NCBI GenBank assembly: GCA_963710815.1
Contig: CAVQCA010000076.1
Location: 122,103-186,102 of the forward strand
Length of the DNA: 64,000 nt
Direction of reading: 5' to 3'
Source of the DNA: CAVQCA01 sp963710815
GTDB taxonomy: Bacteria; Pseudomonadota; Gammaproteobacteria; UBA9214
Positions 25,601 through 33,224 of the stretch are shown piece after piece. The position numbers and the translations under genes are program-made. Position 1 is the first letter of the stretch. Every line of letters begins with the position of its first letter. A model generated the notes under the pieces. That model was not told where the DNA came from. It ran no database searches and saw only the letters and a program-made list of their open reading frames with translations.

Positions 25601-28279
25601 CATTTTTCACTAAAAAAGGAGAATGTCCCCTTTTTTCCTCGACGGGCGAACATGATCGAGATCCTGCACGCGCGCGAGCACAACCTGAAGAACATCACCG
25701 TTAACATCCCCCGCGGCCGGTTCACCGTCATTACCGGCGTTTCCGGTTCCGGCAAGAGCACGGTGGCCTTCGATATCCTGTTCAACGAAGGACAGCGGCG
25801 TTATCTGGAATCGCTCAATGCCTACGCGCGCCAGTTCGTGCAGCCGGCCGCGCGTGCCGACGTCGATGCCATCTTCGGTATTCCGCCAACGGTGGCGATC
25901 GAGCAGCGGACCAGCCGCGGCGGGCGCAAGAGTACAGTGGCGACACTCACTGAGGTGTATCACTTTCTGCGCCTGCTGTTCGTCAAGCTCGGTACCCAGT
26001 ACTGTCCCGATTGCGATCTGCCGGTCGAGCCGAAGACCGCGGAGTCGGTACTGGCGCAGCTCTCCAGGACGCATCGCAGCCGTGATATCACCTTACTCGC
26101 TCCACTGGTGACGGCGCGCAAGGGCTATTACACCGAGCTCGCCCGCTGGGCCGCCAGCAAGGGCTTCAGGACGCTGCGCGTCGATGGCGAACTGCAGCCG
26201 ACCGAACCCTGGCCGCGGCTGGACCGCTATCGGGAACACGACATCGCGCTGCCGGTCGGCTCGCTGCGGGTGGGCAGGCGCAACGAGGCGGAATTGCGCG
26301 TGCTGTTGCAGCGTACGCTGGAATATGGCCAGGGCGTAATCATCGTGCAGGCGCCAGACGGTGAGGCCCTCTTTTCCAGTCACCGTGCCTGTCCGGGCTG
26401 CGGGCGCAGTTTCGAAGCGCCCGATCCGCGCCTGTTCTCCTACAATTCACGGCACGGCTGGTGCGGGGACTGCTATGGCACGGGTCTCAGGCTTGCCGGC
26501 TTCGATGCGGAACAGACCGGCGAGGAAATCTGGTGGACGGACTGGTGGGAGGGCGAGACCCCGGTATGCCCGGGCTGCTCGGGGCGGCGTCTCAACCCGG
26601 TGGCGCTGGCGGTGCGCTATCGGGACAGGTCGATTGCCGACTACACCGGGCTGACGGTGACGCAGGCAAGAGCATTCTTTGAAAAGATGCGGCTCACGGG
26701 GCGCGAGGCCGATATCGCGCGTGACATACTGCCGGAACTGCGCTCCCGCCTGCGCTTCCTCGCCGACGTGGGTCTGCCCTATCTCACGCTGGACCGCGCG
26801 GCCCCCACGCTGAGCGGCGGCGAGGCGCAGCGCATCCGGCTCGCCGCACAGCTCGGTTCCAACCTGCGCGGCGTGTGCTACATCCTGGATGAACCCACTA
26901 TCGGCCTGCACCCGCGTGACAACCGCATGCTGCTCGATACCCTCGGCAGGCTGGCAGGCAAGGGTAACACCATCGTGGTGGTGGAGCATGACGAGGACAC
27001 CATTCGCCGCGCCGGGCATGTTATCGACCTGGGTCCGGGCGCCGGCGTGAACGGCGGCGAGGTGGTGGCGGCTGGTTCCGTTGCCCGCCTGATGAAGGAG
27101 CCCCGCTCGCTGACCGGCCGGTTCCTGGCCCGGCCGCTGCGCCACCCCCTGTTCGCCCGCCGCGCGGTAAAACTCAGGGGCCGCAGCGCGATGCCCTGCG
27201 TCGAGGTGCAGGGTGCGCGGCTGCATAACCTTAAAAACCTGTCGGTGCGCATTCCCCTCGGACGCCTGGTGTGCGTCACCGGCGTCTCCGGTTCCGGTAA
27301 AAGTACCCTGGTGCGCGAGGTGCTGCACGAGAACCTGCGGCGCAGCATGCAGCCGGCCGGAAAACGCGGTCGACACGCGCACGCGCCACTCGGCTGCCGT
27401 GCGATCACAGGTCAGCACTACCTGCAGCGTGTGCTGGAGGTGGACCAGACGCCGATCGGCAAAACGCCGCGTTCCTGCCCGGCCACCTACGTCGGTATCT
27501 GGGACGAGATCCGCCGGTTGTTCGCCGGCACCCCCGAGGCCCGCATTCGCAATTACGGTCCCGGGCGGTTTTCCTTCAACGTCAGGGGAGGGCGCTGCGA
27601 GGACTGCGAAGGTCAGGGGATTCGCAAGATCGAGATGAGCTTCCTGCCCGACGTCAAGGTGACGTGCGAGGCCTGCAACGGCGCGCGTTTCAATCCGGAA
27701 ACCCTGAGCGTCCGCTACCGGGACCGCGACATCGGCGCGGTACTGGCCATGAATGTACGTGAAGCCGCCGCGTTTTTCCGCGCCCACGCCAGGATTCACC
27801 GTACCCTGCAACTGCTCGATGACGTCGGTCTCGGTTATCTCACACTCGGGCAACCGAGTCCGACGCTGAGCGGCGGCGAGGCGCAGCGCATCAAACTGGT
27901 CACCGAACTGGCGAAGTCCGGAATCAGAGCGGGGATGGCACTGAATGCCGATGTTGCCGCAAGGCCCGGCACATTCTACGTGCTGGATGAACCGACGGTC
28001 GGTCTGCACATGGCGGACGTGGAGAAACTCCTCCACGTGCTGCACCGTCTGGTCGAGGCCGGCAACACCGTGGTAGTCATCGAACACAATCTGGAAGTCA
28101 TCGCTGAGGCCGACTGGCTCATCGACCTGGGACCGGAAGGCGGCGAGCGTGGCGGGCGCATCGTGGCGCAGGGCGCGCCGGAGGACTGCATGCAGGCAAG
28201 GGGATCGCACACGGCGCGTTTTCTGCGTGACTTCCTGCGCGGGCGTTCGACTCGCTCCGGATCAGCATCAACACATTGA
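22637..28279 (+). CDS. double-length UvrA-family ABC ATPase (two fused UvrA copies)
   Basis: 1880-residue protein made of two complete UvrA units in tandem. The start at 22637 (MPKETLRVRGACQNNLKNLD) matches UvrA N-termini. Four Walker A motifs (GVSGSGKS) start at about residues 33, 665, 1034 and 1549, each with its own signature (SGGEVQRINL, SGGEAQRLKL, SGGEAQRIRL, SGGEAQRIKL). UvrA zinc modules appear in both copies (CADC/CATC; CPACGG/CPDCDG; CPGC/CGDC; CEDCEG/CEACNG). Classical UvrA (about 940 residues) works as a dimer in nucleotide excision repair, so this resembles a covalent dimer; long UvrA paralogues are known and are thought to be accessory to the main UvrA. Residues about 606-637 and 982-1001 are encoded by two unrelated palindromic elements lying at unit junctions. 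The gene stands alone. Confidence 0.93.
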   Translation: MPKETLRVRGACQNNLKNLDLDLPLNELIVVTGVSGSGKSSLAFDTLYAEGQRRYVETFSPYARQFLDRMDKPRVERIEGILPAIAIDQTNPVRTSRSTVGTMTELNDHLKLLFARATQLYCRGCAQPVRRDSPDSIFAALQARDGGEHPRVLVTFTLEVPENFTPDEVEQLLAQQGYTRLHAREGRRLEVVQDRVRLAAAHRARLIEALETALRHGRGRVSVRSLDAAGNAAAPWRFSSELHCADCDIHYQEPTPNHFSFNSPIGACATCRGFGRTLGIDYALVIPDNARTLAEGAVKPWQSESYLECQGDLMRFARQRGIPVDVPWEKLTAAQQRWVLEGEGDWDDGVWYGVRRFFDWLETRAYKMHIRVLLSRYRAYNECPTCAGARLKPEALLWRLGSLDNAAAVLAAQDRFKPAGMALSDAAWRGLPGLTLYDVMRLPLERAVRFFAGLELPGSLDEATELLLGEIRTRLRYLVEVGLGYLTLDRQSRTLSGGEVQRINLTTALGTSLVNTLFVLDEPSIGLHPRDMQRVIGVLQRLRDAGNTLLVVEHDPQVMLAADRILDLGPGPGERGGERVFFGTPKQLLRARDSLTAQYLRGEKKVSMGSDSIDFDRPGLSTANCSIKSIESDPIETLEIRGASAHNLKSIDVRLPLNRLVCITGVSGSGKSTLVQDVLYNALAKLKGRPVDPPGAHRSILGHDRVESVVLVDQSPIGKTTRSNPASYVGAWNAIRERFAAVPEAKARGYKPGTFSFNSGNGRCPACGGNGFEHVEMQFLSDVYLRCPDCDGRRYRPEVLEIALKGKSVADILDLTVSEALTFFHDQPAVLRALEPLSEVGLDYLTLGQPVPTLSGGEAQRLKLAGHLSRAGKKRTMKPETGSDSSPGPISPGTLFLFDEPTTGLHFDDIRTLLQAMRRLLAEGHSLVVIEHNLDVIMASDWVIDLGPEGGEAGGMVVCAGTPAEIAGHQTSHTGAALREYRKKGDILHFSLKKENVPFFPRRANMIEILHAREHNLKNITVNIPRGRFTVITGVSGSGKSTVAFDILFNEGQRRYLESLNAYARQFVQPAARADVDAIFGIPPTVAIEQRTSRGGRKSTVATLTEVYHFLRLLFVKLGTQYCPDCDLPVEPKTAESVLAQLSRTHRSRDITLLAPLVTARKGYYTELARWAASKGFRTLRVDGELQPTEPWPRLDRYREHDIALPVGSLRVGRRNEAELRVLLQRTLEYGQGVIIVQAPDGEALFSSHRACPGCGRSFEAPDPRLFSYNSRHGWCGDCYGTGLRLAGFDAEQTGEEIWWTDWWEGETPVCPGCSGRRLNPVALAVRYRDRSIADYTGLTVTQARAFFEKMRLTGREADIARDILPELRSRLRFLADVGLPYLTLDRAAPTLSGGEAQRIRLAAQLGSNLRGVCYILDEPTIGLHPRDNRMLLDTLGRLAGKGNTIVVVEHDEDTIRRAGHVIDLGPGAGVNGGEVVAAGSVARLMKEPRSLTGRFLARPLRHPLFARRAVKLRGRSAMPCVEVQGARLHNLKNLSVRIPLGRLVCVTGVSGSGKSTLVREVLHENLRRSMQPAGKRGRHAHAPLGCRAITGQHYLQRVLEVDQTPIGKTPRSCPATYVGIWDEIRRLFAGTPEARIRNYGPGRFSFNVRGGRCEDCEGQGIRKIEMSFLPDVKVTCEACNGARFNPETLSVRYRDRDIGAVLAMNVREAAAFFRAHARIHRTLQLLDDVGLGYLTLGQPSPTLSGGEAQRIKLVTELAKSGIRAGMALNADVAARPGTFYVLDEPTVGLHMADVEKLLHVLHRLVEAGNTVVVIEHNLEVIAEADWLIDLGPEGGERGGRIVAQGAPEDCMQARGSHTARFLRDFLRGRSTRSGSASTH
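24451..24547. repeat. palindromic REP-like element inside the UvrA reading frame (first)
   Basis: A perfect 30-bp inverted repeat, arms 24451-24480 and 24518-24547, with a 37-base loop. The arm core GGGGTCAGACTCGATTGATT resembles the palindromes that accompany REP-associated (Y1-type) transposases in gammaproteobacteria; no such transposase is in the window. It is translated in frame as a linker between the first and second ATPase halves of UvrA copy 1, just before TLEIRGASAHNLKSIDVRLP, without creating a stop. Confidence 0.92.
25581..25638. repeat. palindromic REP-like element inside the UvrA reading frame (second)
   Basis: A perfect 21-bp inverted repeat, arms 25581-25601 and 25618-25638, with a 16-base A/T-rich loop that can extend the stem. 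The core AAAAGGGGACATTCTCC differs from the first element and resembles another recurrent REP-type family. It is translated in frame as RKKGDILHFSLKKENVPFFP at the junction between UvrA copy 1 and copy 2. Confidence 0.92.
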
Positions 28280-28474
28280 CGCCGGGTGACGGTTAGTTGA
28301 CAGGATTCGATATTCTTTTCACACCATAACAGAGTTTTCCGGTAAACATAATCTGTTCATTGATAACACGTTCCCTATACTGGAAAGAACATTTAGCTGG
28401 TCCACTGAATTGACAGGTAGTTGGTATGTGATTTGCAGGGTTATGGATGAACCAAACAGCGAAGGGGTGATGCG

Positions 28475-29107
28475 ATGATTGCACAAACCATTGGCGGTTC
28501 CCTGATTACCCAGGCTTCACTGCGGGAATATTTTCATAATGAACTCCACGAAGCCCTGAATCATCAGAAAATCCAGGCAGAAAGCGAAACGGTTTTCTAT
28601 CTCACCAACCTGCTGACGATGTATGCACGCAGCGACGAACTGTTCGAGCAGACCAACTACGGGATCGATATCAAGCCTCTGGCCGTGATCTATTCCGAGG
28701 CATTGAGCGAATCCAGCGCCCAGGTACGCACCAGATTGTTGCAGCGCCTCGGCGATACGGCCCTGTTCATCGCCGGTGTCTTCGCCGACAGCCTCAACCG
28801 CAAACTCGTCGATGTCGATTACTACGTTGCAATGGGCGGTGCCGCCTATGCGCAGGTATCCGATTCCATGCGCGGCTACCGGTCGGTGAAATCGCTCGCC
28901 AGCCTGTTCAATGAGCTGCGCGAGAAATTCATAAGTTTTGTCGACGTGCTGAACGAGGTCAGTGAGCGTTCCAACCTTGCCTCTGACCGCGACGTGCTGC
29001 GTCTCTACGAGGTATGGGTGCGCACCGGCAGCAAACGCAGCGAGGCGCAATTGCGCAAACTCGGCATCGACCCGGTGCATACCGGCAAGGCGGAATTTCG
29101 CCATTAA
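28475..29107 (+). CDS. conserved hypothetical protein (first of a pair)
   Basis: 210-residue soluble, helix-rich protein starting MIAQTIGGSLITQASLREYF after a GAAGGGG site. Notable segments are HNELHEALNHQKIQAESETV, VFYLTNLLTMYARSDELFEQ and RLLQRLGDTALFIAGVFADS. The last resembles proteins annotated only as hypothetical in many proteobacteria. No signal peptide, membrane segment or known catalytic motif. It is separated from the next gene by 4 bases, so the two are probably translated together and may form one complex. I do not recognise a function. Confidence 0.8.
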   Translation: MIAQTIGGSLITQASLREYFHNELHEALNHQKIQAESETVFYLTNLLTMYARSDELFEQTNYGIDIKPLAVIYSEALSESSAQVRTRLLQRLGDTALFIAGVFADSLNRKLVDVDYYVAMGGAAYAQVSDSMRGYRSVKSLASLFNELREKFISFVDVLNEVSERSNLASDRDVLRLYEVWVRTGSKRSEAQLRKLGIDPVHTGKAEFRH

Positions 29108-29111
29108 CCGC

Positions 29112-29816
29112 ATGCTGCTCAACCGGCTGCAGCAGCACCTGGAAAGCATTTACGAGGTGCACAGCGGCTACCGGGTCGCCGATTTCCTCATTGACGACCC
29201 CGGACTGGCCCGTGACCTCGATGTCTCGGAAACCGCCCGGGAGTTGCCGGAGAAGCTGCTGATTCATCAGGAAGACGAAGACGCCGTCAACATTGCGCTT
29301 TTTCTTGATCCCGGGCTGCTGCAGCGACTGGAGGCCAACGATCCCATCGAATGGCTGCACGCGGAGAACCTGCACGATTTCTGGCTGGCGCTGGAGGGTA
29401 TCAGCCATTTCCTCTATTTCACCTGGAATGCCGGTTACGAACGGCGGGTGTCGCTGCTGGAGATGGAATTGCAGGGGGAGGTCGATAAATACGTTCTGGC
29501 TGCATTCCTGTTCCACCGCCAGCGCCAGGGCCAGGTTCCCGCCAGGCTTCATCAACACCTGTTTCATAATGTCGCCTACGATTCGCGGCTCACCGCCGCG
29601 GAACTCCAGCGTTACCGCAGCGCCAACGATTTTGCCGCCAGGTTCTGTCGCCACCTCGAATCGATGCTCCTGGGGCAACGATTCTGCAATGGTTTGTTCA
29701 ATACGCTGCGACGTTTCTATCGCCTGACGCAGCGCCACAAGATTAACGCTATCGAACATCTGGGTAAGTCGATGGTGGGGCCGGCCGGTATCCCGCCAGC
29801 GTATCATCCTCACTGA
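29112..29816 (+). CDS. conserved hypothetical protein (second of a pair)
   Basis: 234-residue soluble protein starting MLLNRLQQHLESIYEVHSGY. It contains VADFLIDDPGLARDLDVSET, a Trp/Tyr/Phe-rich stretch LHDFWLALEGISHFLYFTWN and the acidic-helical LLEMELQGEVDKYVLAAFLF. The frame is open upstream but overlaps the preceding gene; the ATG at 29112 is chosen by position, 4 bases after it. No family is recognised. Coupling with the preceding gene is the only functional clue. Confidence 0.78.
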   Translation: MLLNRLQQHLESIYEVHSGYRVADFLIDDPGLARDLDVSETARELPEKLLIHQEDEDAVNIALFLDPGLLQRLEANDPIEWLHAENLHDFWLALEGISHFLYFTWNAGYERRVSLLEMELQGEVDKYVLAAFLFHRQRQGQVPARLHQHLFHNVAYDSRLTAAELQRYRSANDFAARFCRHLESMLLGQRFCNGLFNTLRRFYRLTQRHKINAIEHLGKSMVGPAGIPPAYHPH

Positions 29817-30031
29817 CGATCGACCCACCGGCAGGGTGGATGGCCTGCCTGCACTTCTTTCCTCTGCGTGCGTGATTTCCGGGAGGGGTTCCGCCGTCAC
29901 TTACAAGTTCCTGTGAAAACAGCAGGATGAAGTTAGCCGATGCGTCGGCGATATTTATTGTTTGTGCGTCGTCACCCTTTTTCGGGCCATTCCGTTAACT
30001 CTCTCTGTAATCCACTACCAAGGAGACTGTC

Positions 30032-30592
30032 ATGAACAGGCAGAGCAGATCCTCATCCGTGCTGGCATCGGTCATGGCCATGATCCTCGCGATACCGGGC
30101 GGCGCCTGGGCCGATGGGGGGCATGGTAATAACGGCTGGAACAAGGGCGGTAATAAATGGAATGGGCATTACAACACCCATTACAACAACTACAAGTACA
30201 GCAACAACTACCATGGATATTACCAGGGGAAGCCGGGTTATTATCCCTACTACCCGTGCAACAACTGCGGCAACCATAACCACAACAACCACGACCATAA
30301 CTACAACCTGTGGTACGGCCTGATCGGTGGTGGCATTCTCGGGTATGCCCTTGGCACCTATCAACAAAGCAACGCTGCTGAACCGGCCTACTATCCGCCG
30401 GCCAGCACCGCGCCACCACCTTCGACGGTGACCCGCTACGAAACCACCATGCCGGTCGACTCCTGCCTGCAGCAGCGGGAGTACCAGACAAAGATCATGG
30501 TTGGCGGCAAACAGGTGAACGGGTATGGCACGGCCTGTCTGCAGCCGGATGGCTCATGGCGCTATGGCGCGGCCCAGGCTTCGGCCTACTGA
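30032..30592 (+). CDS. secreted Asn/His/Tyr/Gly-rich protein
   Basis: 186 residues with a Sec signal peptide (SVLASVMAMILAIPGGAWAD). Residues about 28-92 are low-complexity and rich in Asn, His, Tyr and Gly (for example NNCGNHNHNNHDHNYN), followed by a hydrophobic Gly-rich segment LWYGLIGGGILGYALGTYQQ, a Pro-rich linker, and a C-terminal domain with two Cys (VDSCLQQREYQTKIMVGGKQ and GYGTACLQPDGSWRYG) like glycine-zipper/surface-antigen type outer-membrane proteins. The His/Asn-rich part could bind metal; that is inference. AAGGAGA precedes the ATG. Stands alone. Confidence 0.8.
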   Translation: MNRQSRSSSVLASVMAMILAIPGGAWADGGHGNNGWNKGGNKWNGHYNTHYNNYKYSNNYHGYYQGKPGYYPYYPCNNCGNHNHNNHDHNYNLWYGLIGGGILGYALGTYQQSNAAEPAYYPPASTAPPPSTVTRYETTMPVDSCLQQREYQTKIMVGGKQVNGYGTACLQPDGSWRYGAAQASAY

Positions 30593-31118
30593 GTGAGTTT
30601 GTCACGCCGGTATTGTACGCCCGGCTTGCGTGCCCACCAGCTTCCTCCACCTGCCCGTTTACGGGAATGCAACTCAACGGGTGGAGGATTCCTTCCATTG
30701 GCGATGTTATATCACCCCTGAATAGCACTAAGTTAAGCCTAATCACACCCCTATGGCCACGGAATCACACGGAAAAACACGGAATACAGGCTCTTCTTTC
30801 CGTGTCTTCGGTGTGATTCCGTGGCTATTTATCGGGCTTGGGCACTTAACTAAGTGCCATTCATATCATCCCTAAGTCCGACGGGCCCCGGGGAAAGCCC
30901 TGCTTAATGGGAAATTGATGGCCACGGCGGCCGGCTCCGTGCCGGTTGCCACCGTATTTTCGCGTTCACCGGCGAATCTTCGGATCTGCCCGTTAACCAT
31001 GCATACCACGCGTTTGTACAGCTACCTGCCGGTCACCGGCAGGCACCAGTTTCCTTTCAATTTTTACCCGAACCGCCGACAACCTTCCCGAGGGCACTAC
31101 AAAGGCTGGGGCGTGGAT
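30593..31118. other. gene-less region containing a palindromic repeat
   Basis: 526 bases between the secreted protein and the DUF6498-like gene. It holds the 134-base repeat listed separately and, downstream of it, an open frame continuous with the next gene but lacking conserved features. No gene is supported here. Confidence 0.5.
30725..30858. repeat. family-2 palindromic repeat (copy 1)
   Basis: A 134-base element with nested inverted repeats: outer parts GCACTAAGTTAAGCC and GGCACTTAACTAAGTGCC, inner arms GGCCACGGAATCACAC and GTGTGATTCCGTGGC around a short centre. A second copy lies at 32506-32630 and single arms of the same sequence at 37877-37917 and 43346-43372. No coding capacity; looks like a miniature mobile element. 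Confidence 0.85.
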
Positions 31119-31871
31119 ATGCACAGGGTAGAGAATTACGGCGCGATCAAGCCGGGCGGCCGGTCACGCGTCGACAGATCGGTGATGTTCCTGCTGTTCA
31201 CCAATCTGGCCACCATCGTGTGGGCCGTGCTGGAACAGTGGAATGTCTCCGACCTGTTGTGGATTTACTGGGGTCAGAGCGTGATCATCGGCTGGTTCAA
31301 CGTGCATCGCATCGTCGACCTCGACCGGTTCTCCACCGACGGTCTCCGGATCAACCACAAGCCGGTGCCGGTGACATGCGAGACGCAGCGCTGCACCGCC
31401 GTATTCTTCGCCATGCACTACGGGATGTTCCACCTGGTCTACGGCGTATTTCTCCTCATCACGTTCCGCATTCAGCCCGGCATCCCGCTGCCCGGCATTC
31501 TGCTTTGCATCCTGGCGTTCTATATCACCCACCGCTTCTCCTACCACGACAATCTCAAGCGCGAGATCGACGGCGTGCCGAACATCGGGACCCTCATGTT
31601 TTTTCCCTATGCGCGCATCCTGCCCATGCAACTCATGGTACTGCTGGGCAGTTATATCGCCGGAAACCATACCACCGAACTGGTTTTCTTCCTGCTGCTC
31701 AAGACCGCGACGGATGTCGCTATGCATTTCATCGAGCACACACTGACCTGGCCCGGTGGCGGGCGGGCGTCCCGTACCCGGTCCTTAGGAAGCGTGATGG
31801 TCCCACCGGGAGTGATCCGGTCGCCAGGGTTCCACGGACCGGGTGAAGGTCCAGAGGCGGAACCCGACTAA
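31119..31871 (+). CDS. DUF6498-like integral membrane protein
   Basis: About 250 residues, start taken at MHRVENYGAIKPGGRSRVDR; a GTG two codons upstream is also possible. Six or so hydrophobic segments: SVMFLLFTNLATIVWAVLEQ, DLLWIYWGQSVIIGWFNVHR (the WIYWGQS...FN signature of this family), AVFFAMHYGMFHLVYGVFLL, LPGILLCILAFYITHRFSYH, ILPMQLMVLLGSYIAGNHTT and LVFFLLLKTATDVAMHFIEH. The polar C-terminal tail of 40 residues is low-complexity and may be non-native. Function unknown. Confidence 0.75.
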   Translation: MHRVENYGAIKPGGRSRVDRSVMFLLFTNLATIVWAVLEQWNVSDLLWIYWGQSVIIGWFNVHRIVDLDRFSTDGLRINHKPVPVTCETQRCTAVFFAMHYGMFHLVYGVFLLITFRIQPGIPLPGILLCILAFYITHRFSYHDNLKREIDGVPNIGTLMFFPYARILPMQLMVLLGSYIAGNHTTELVFFLLLKTATDVAMHFIEHTLTWPGGGRASRTRSLGSVMVPPGVIRSPGFHGPGEGPEAEPD

Positions 31872-32068
31872 CTCGCACGCATTTTTTCTCTCTTATCCTG
31901 AGTTCCCGCCGGTACCCGCCGTCGGCAAGTGTTTGTGCAGGAGCTGGCCCTCGCGTGACGCCGGTCTTCGCCCCTGATTTCACCGACAGCCCTGCGACCG
32001 CGCCAGGTTTGGCGTGTTACTATCCCTGTCGACCGCGCCGCCCTCGTCATCCCGGAGCAACAACCGCT

Positions 32069-32428
32069 ATGGACTCACTGGAAAACCTCAAGGCCCGCCT
32101 GCGGGAATTCGCCGCTGTCCGTGATTGGGAGCAGTTTCACTCGCCCAAGAATCTGGCGATGGCGCTCATCGTGGAGGCGGCCGAACTGGTGGAGCATTTC
32201 CAGTGGCTGACGGAAGAGCAGAGCGGCGACCTCCCGGCCAAAAAACTCTCCGAGGTGGAATACGAACTCGCCGATATCCAGATCTATCTCATCCGCCTCG
32301 CCGACAAACTGAGCCTCGACCTGCTACGGGCCGTGGACGCCAAGATCGCCTTGAACGAACTGAAATACCCGGTGGAGAAGGTGCGCGGCAGCGCCAAAAA
32401 ATACACCGAGTTCGACGAAGGCTGCTGA
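32069..32428 (+). CDS. MazG-like nucleotide pyrophosphohydrolase
   Basis: 119-residue all-alpha NTP-PPase of the RS21-C6/iMazG type, which hydrolyses (d)NTPs to monophosphates and protects against aberrant nucleotides. Starts MDSLENLKARLREFAAVRDW with GGAG upstream. The Mg-binding motif is split as usual: LIVEAAELVEHFQWLTEEQ and VEYELADIQIYLIRLADKL. The C-terminus KYPVEKVRGSAKKYTEF is characteristic. The frame is open upstream but unconserved. Its stop overlaps a very short frame that ends against a repeat. Confidence 0.93.
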   Translation: MDSLENLKARLREFAAVRDWEQFHSPKNLAMALIVEAAELVEHFQWLTEEQSGDLPAKKLSEVEYELADIQIYLIRLADKLSLDLLRAVDAKIALNELKYPVEKVRGSAKKYTEFDEGC

Positions 32429-32505
32429 TGATCGAGCCCACCACCAACCGGGCCCCGCATAAGCCCGGTGTCTACCCGGACCTGCCGCTGAGTGGCCATG
32501 CCTGA
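32428..32505 (+). CDS. 25-residue frame, probable truncated gene start
   Basis: ATG overlaps the mazG-like stop (TGATG) and the frame reads MIEPTTNRAPHKPGVYPDLP then LSGHA and TGA. The repeat copy at 32506 begins at the very next base. The PGVYPDLP part resembles beginnings of some nuclease-like proteins, but this is too short to assign. It may be the 5' end of a gene cut off when the repeat arrived. Confidence 0.35.
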   Translation: MIEPTTNRAPHKPGVYPDLPLSGHA

Positions 32506-32630
32506 GCACTTGGTTAAGCCTGAATCACACCCCTATGGCCACGGAACCACATGGAATACAGGCTCTTTTTCCCGTGTCTTCCGTGTGCTTCCGTGGCTAT
32601 TTATCGCGCCTGGGCACTTGACCAAGTGCC
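32506..32630. repeat. family-2 palindromic repeat (copy 2)
   Basis: Begins GCACTTGGTTAAGCC and ends GGCACTTGACCAAGTGCC (an 8-bp stem palindrome), with inner arms GGCCACGGAACCACATGG and the CCGTGTGCTTCCGTGGC arm. Same layout and flanks as 30725-30858. It starts exactly at the base after the TGA of the preceding short frame. Confidence 0.85.
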
Positions 32631-32677
32631 ATTCAACCCAAGTCCACCTCGAAAGATCGGGATTTCTCCCGCGGAAC

Positions 32678-33205
32678 TCAGAAGCCGACGCCGACACCGA
32701 CGCCACTGCCCCAGTTGCCGCCGCTGCTGCCGCCCACGCCGATGTTGAAAAAGGTTGAGGTACCGTCCCGCCCCTGTGACTTGGGCCACAGGTGGAGTTG
32801 CCTGGCGGAGATGATCGTGTAGGTGTAGTTCGCTTCACCTATCTTGCCGGACTGGGTGCGCGTGATCGTCCCGACTGCGGTGACCTGCCGGCCCGCGGTG
32901 TAGTTGGCGGGTTCCAGGTAACCGGTCCGCATGATGATAAAGCGTCCCTGAGCGGTGCCATCACTCTTCGGCCGTCCGTCGGAGTCGAGCGGGTAGGCCA
33001 GCACCTCGATCTGCGTGCTGTCCTTGAGGTTGGTGGTACTCACGATGACGCCGCCCCACTGCACGCTCTTGCCCGTGGTCGGCCGCGGTGCAGAGGCAAC
33101 GCCCTGTGGTGTCAGCGAGTGGTCGACCCCGTCGGTATTGAAGGTCGGCGCGCTCGCGCAGGCAGTGACAAGCAACAGCAGAACCAGCAGGGGGAAGTGC
33201 CGCAT
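32678..33205 (-). CDS. Slp-family outer-membrane lipoprotein
   Basis: 175-residue lipoprotein starting MRHFPLLVLLLLVTACASAP; lipobox VTAC puts the lipidated Cys at residue 16. Family features are GKSVQWGGVIVSTTNLKDST, the EVLAYPLDSDGRPKSDGTAQ segment, GRFIIMRTGYLEPANYTAGR and QLHLWPKSQ. Slp proteins are starvation/acid-inducible outer-membrane lipoproteins. The Gly/Val/Ser-rich tail (GVGGSSGGNWGSGVGVGVGF) is an extension. The frame is open far upstream but that overlaps the paralogue in another frame. Tandem with a frameshifted Slp paralogue just upstream on the same strand. Confidence 0.9.
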   Translation of the reverse strand: MRHFPLLVLLLLVTACASAPTFNTDGVDHSLTPQGVASAPRPTTGKSVQWGGVIVSTTNLKDSTQIEVLAYPLDSDGRPKSDGTAQGRFIIMRTGYLEPANYTAGRQVTAVGTITRTQSGKIGEANYTYTIISARQLHLWPKSQGRDGTSTFFNIGVGGSSGGNWGSGVGVGVGF

Positions 33206-33224
33206 CGGGATGACCTCATCAACG

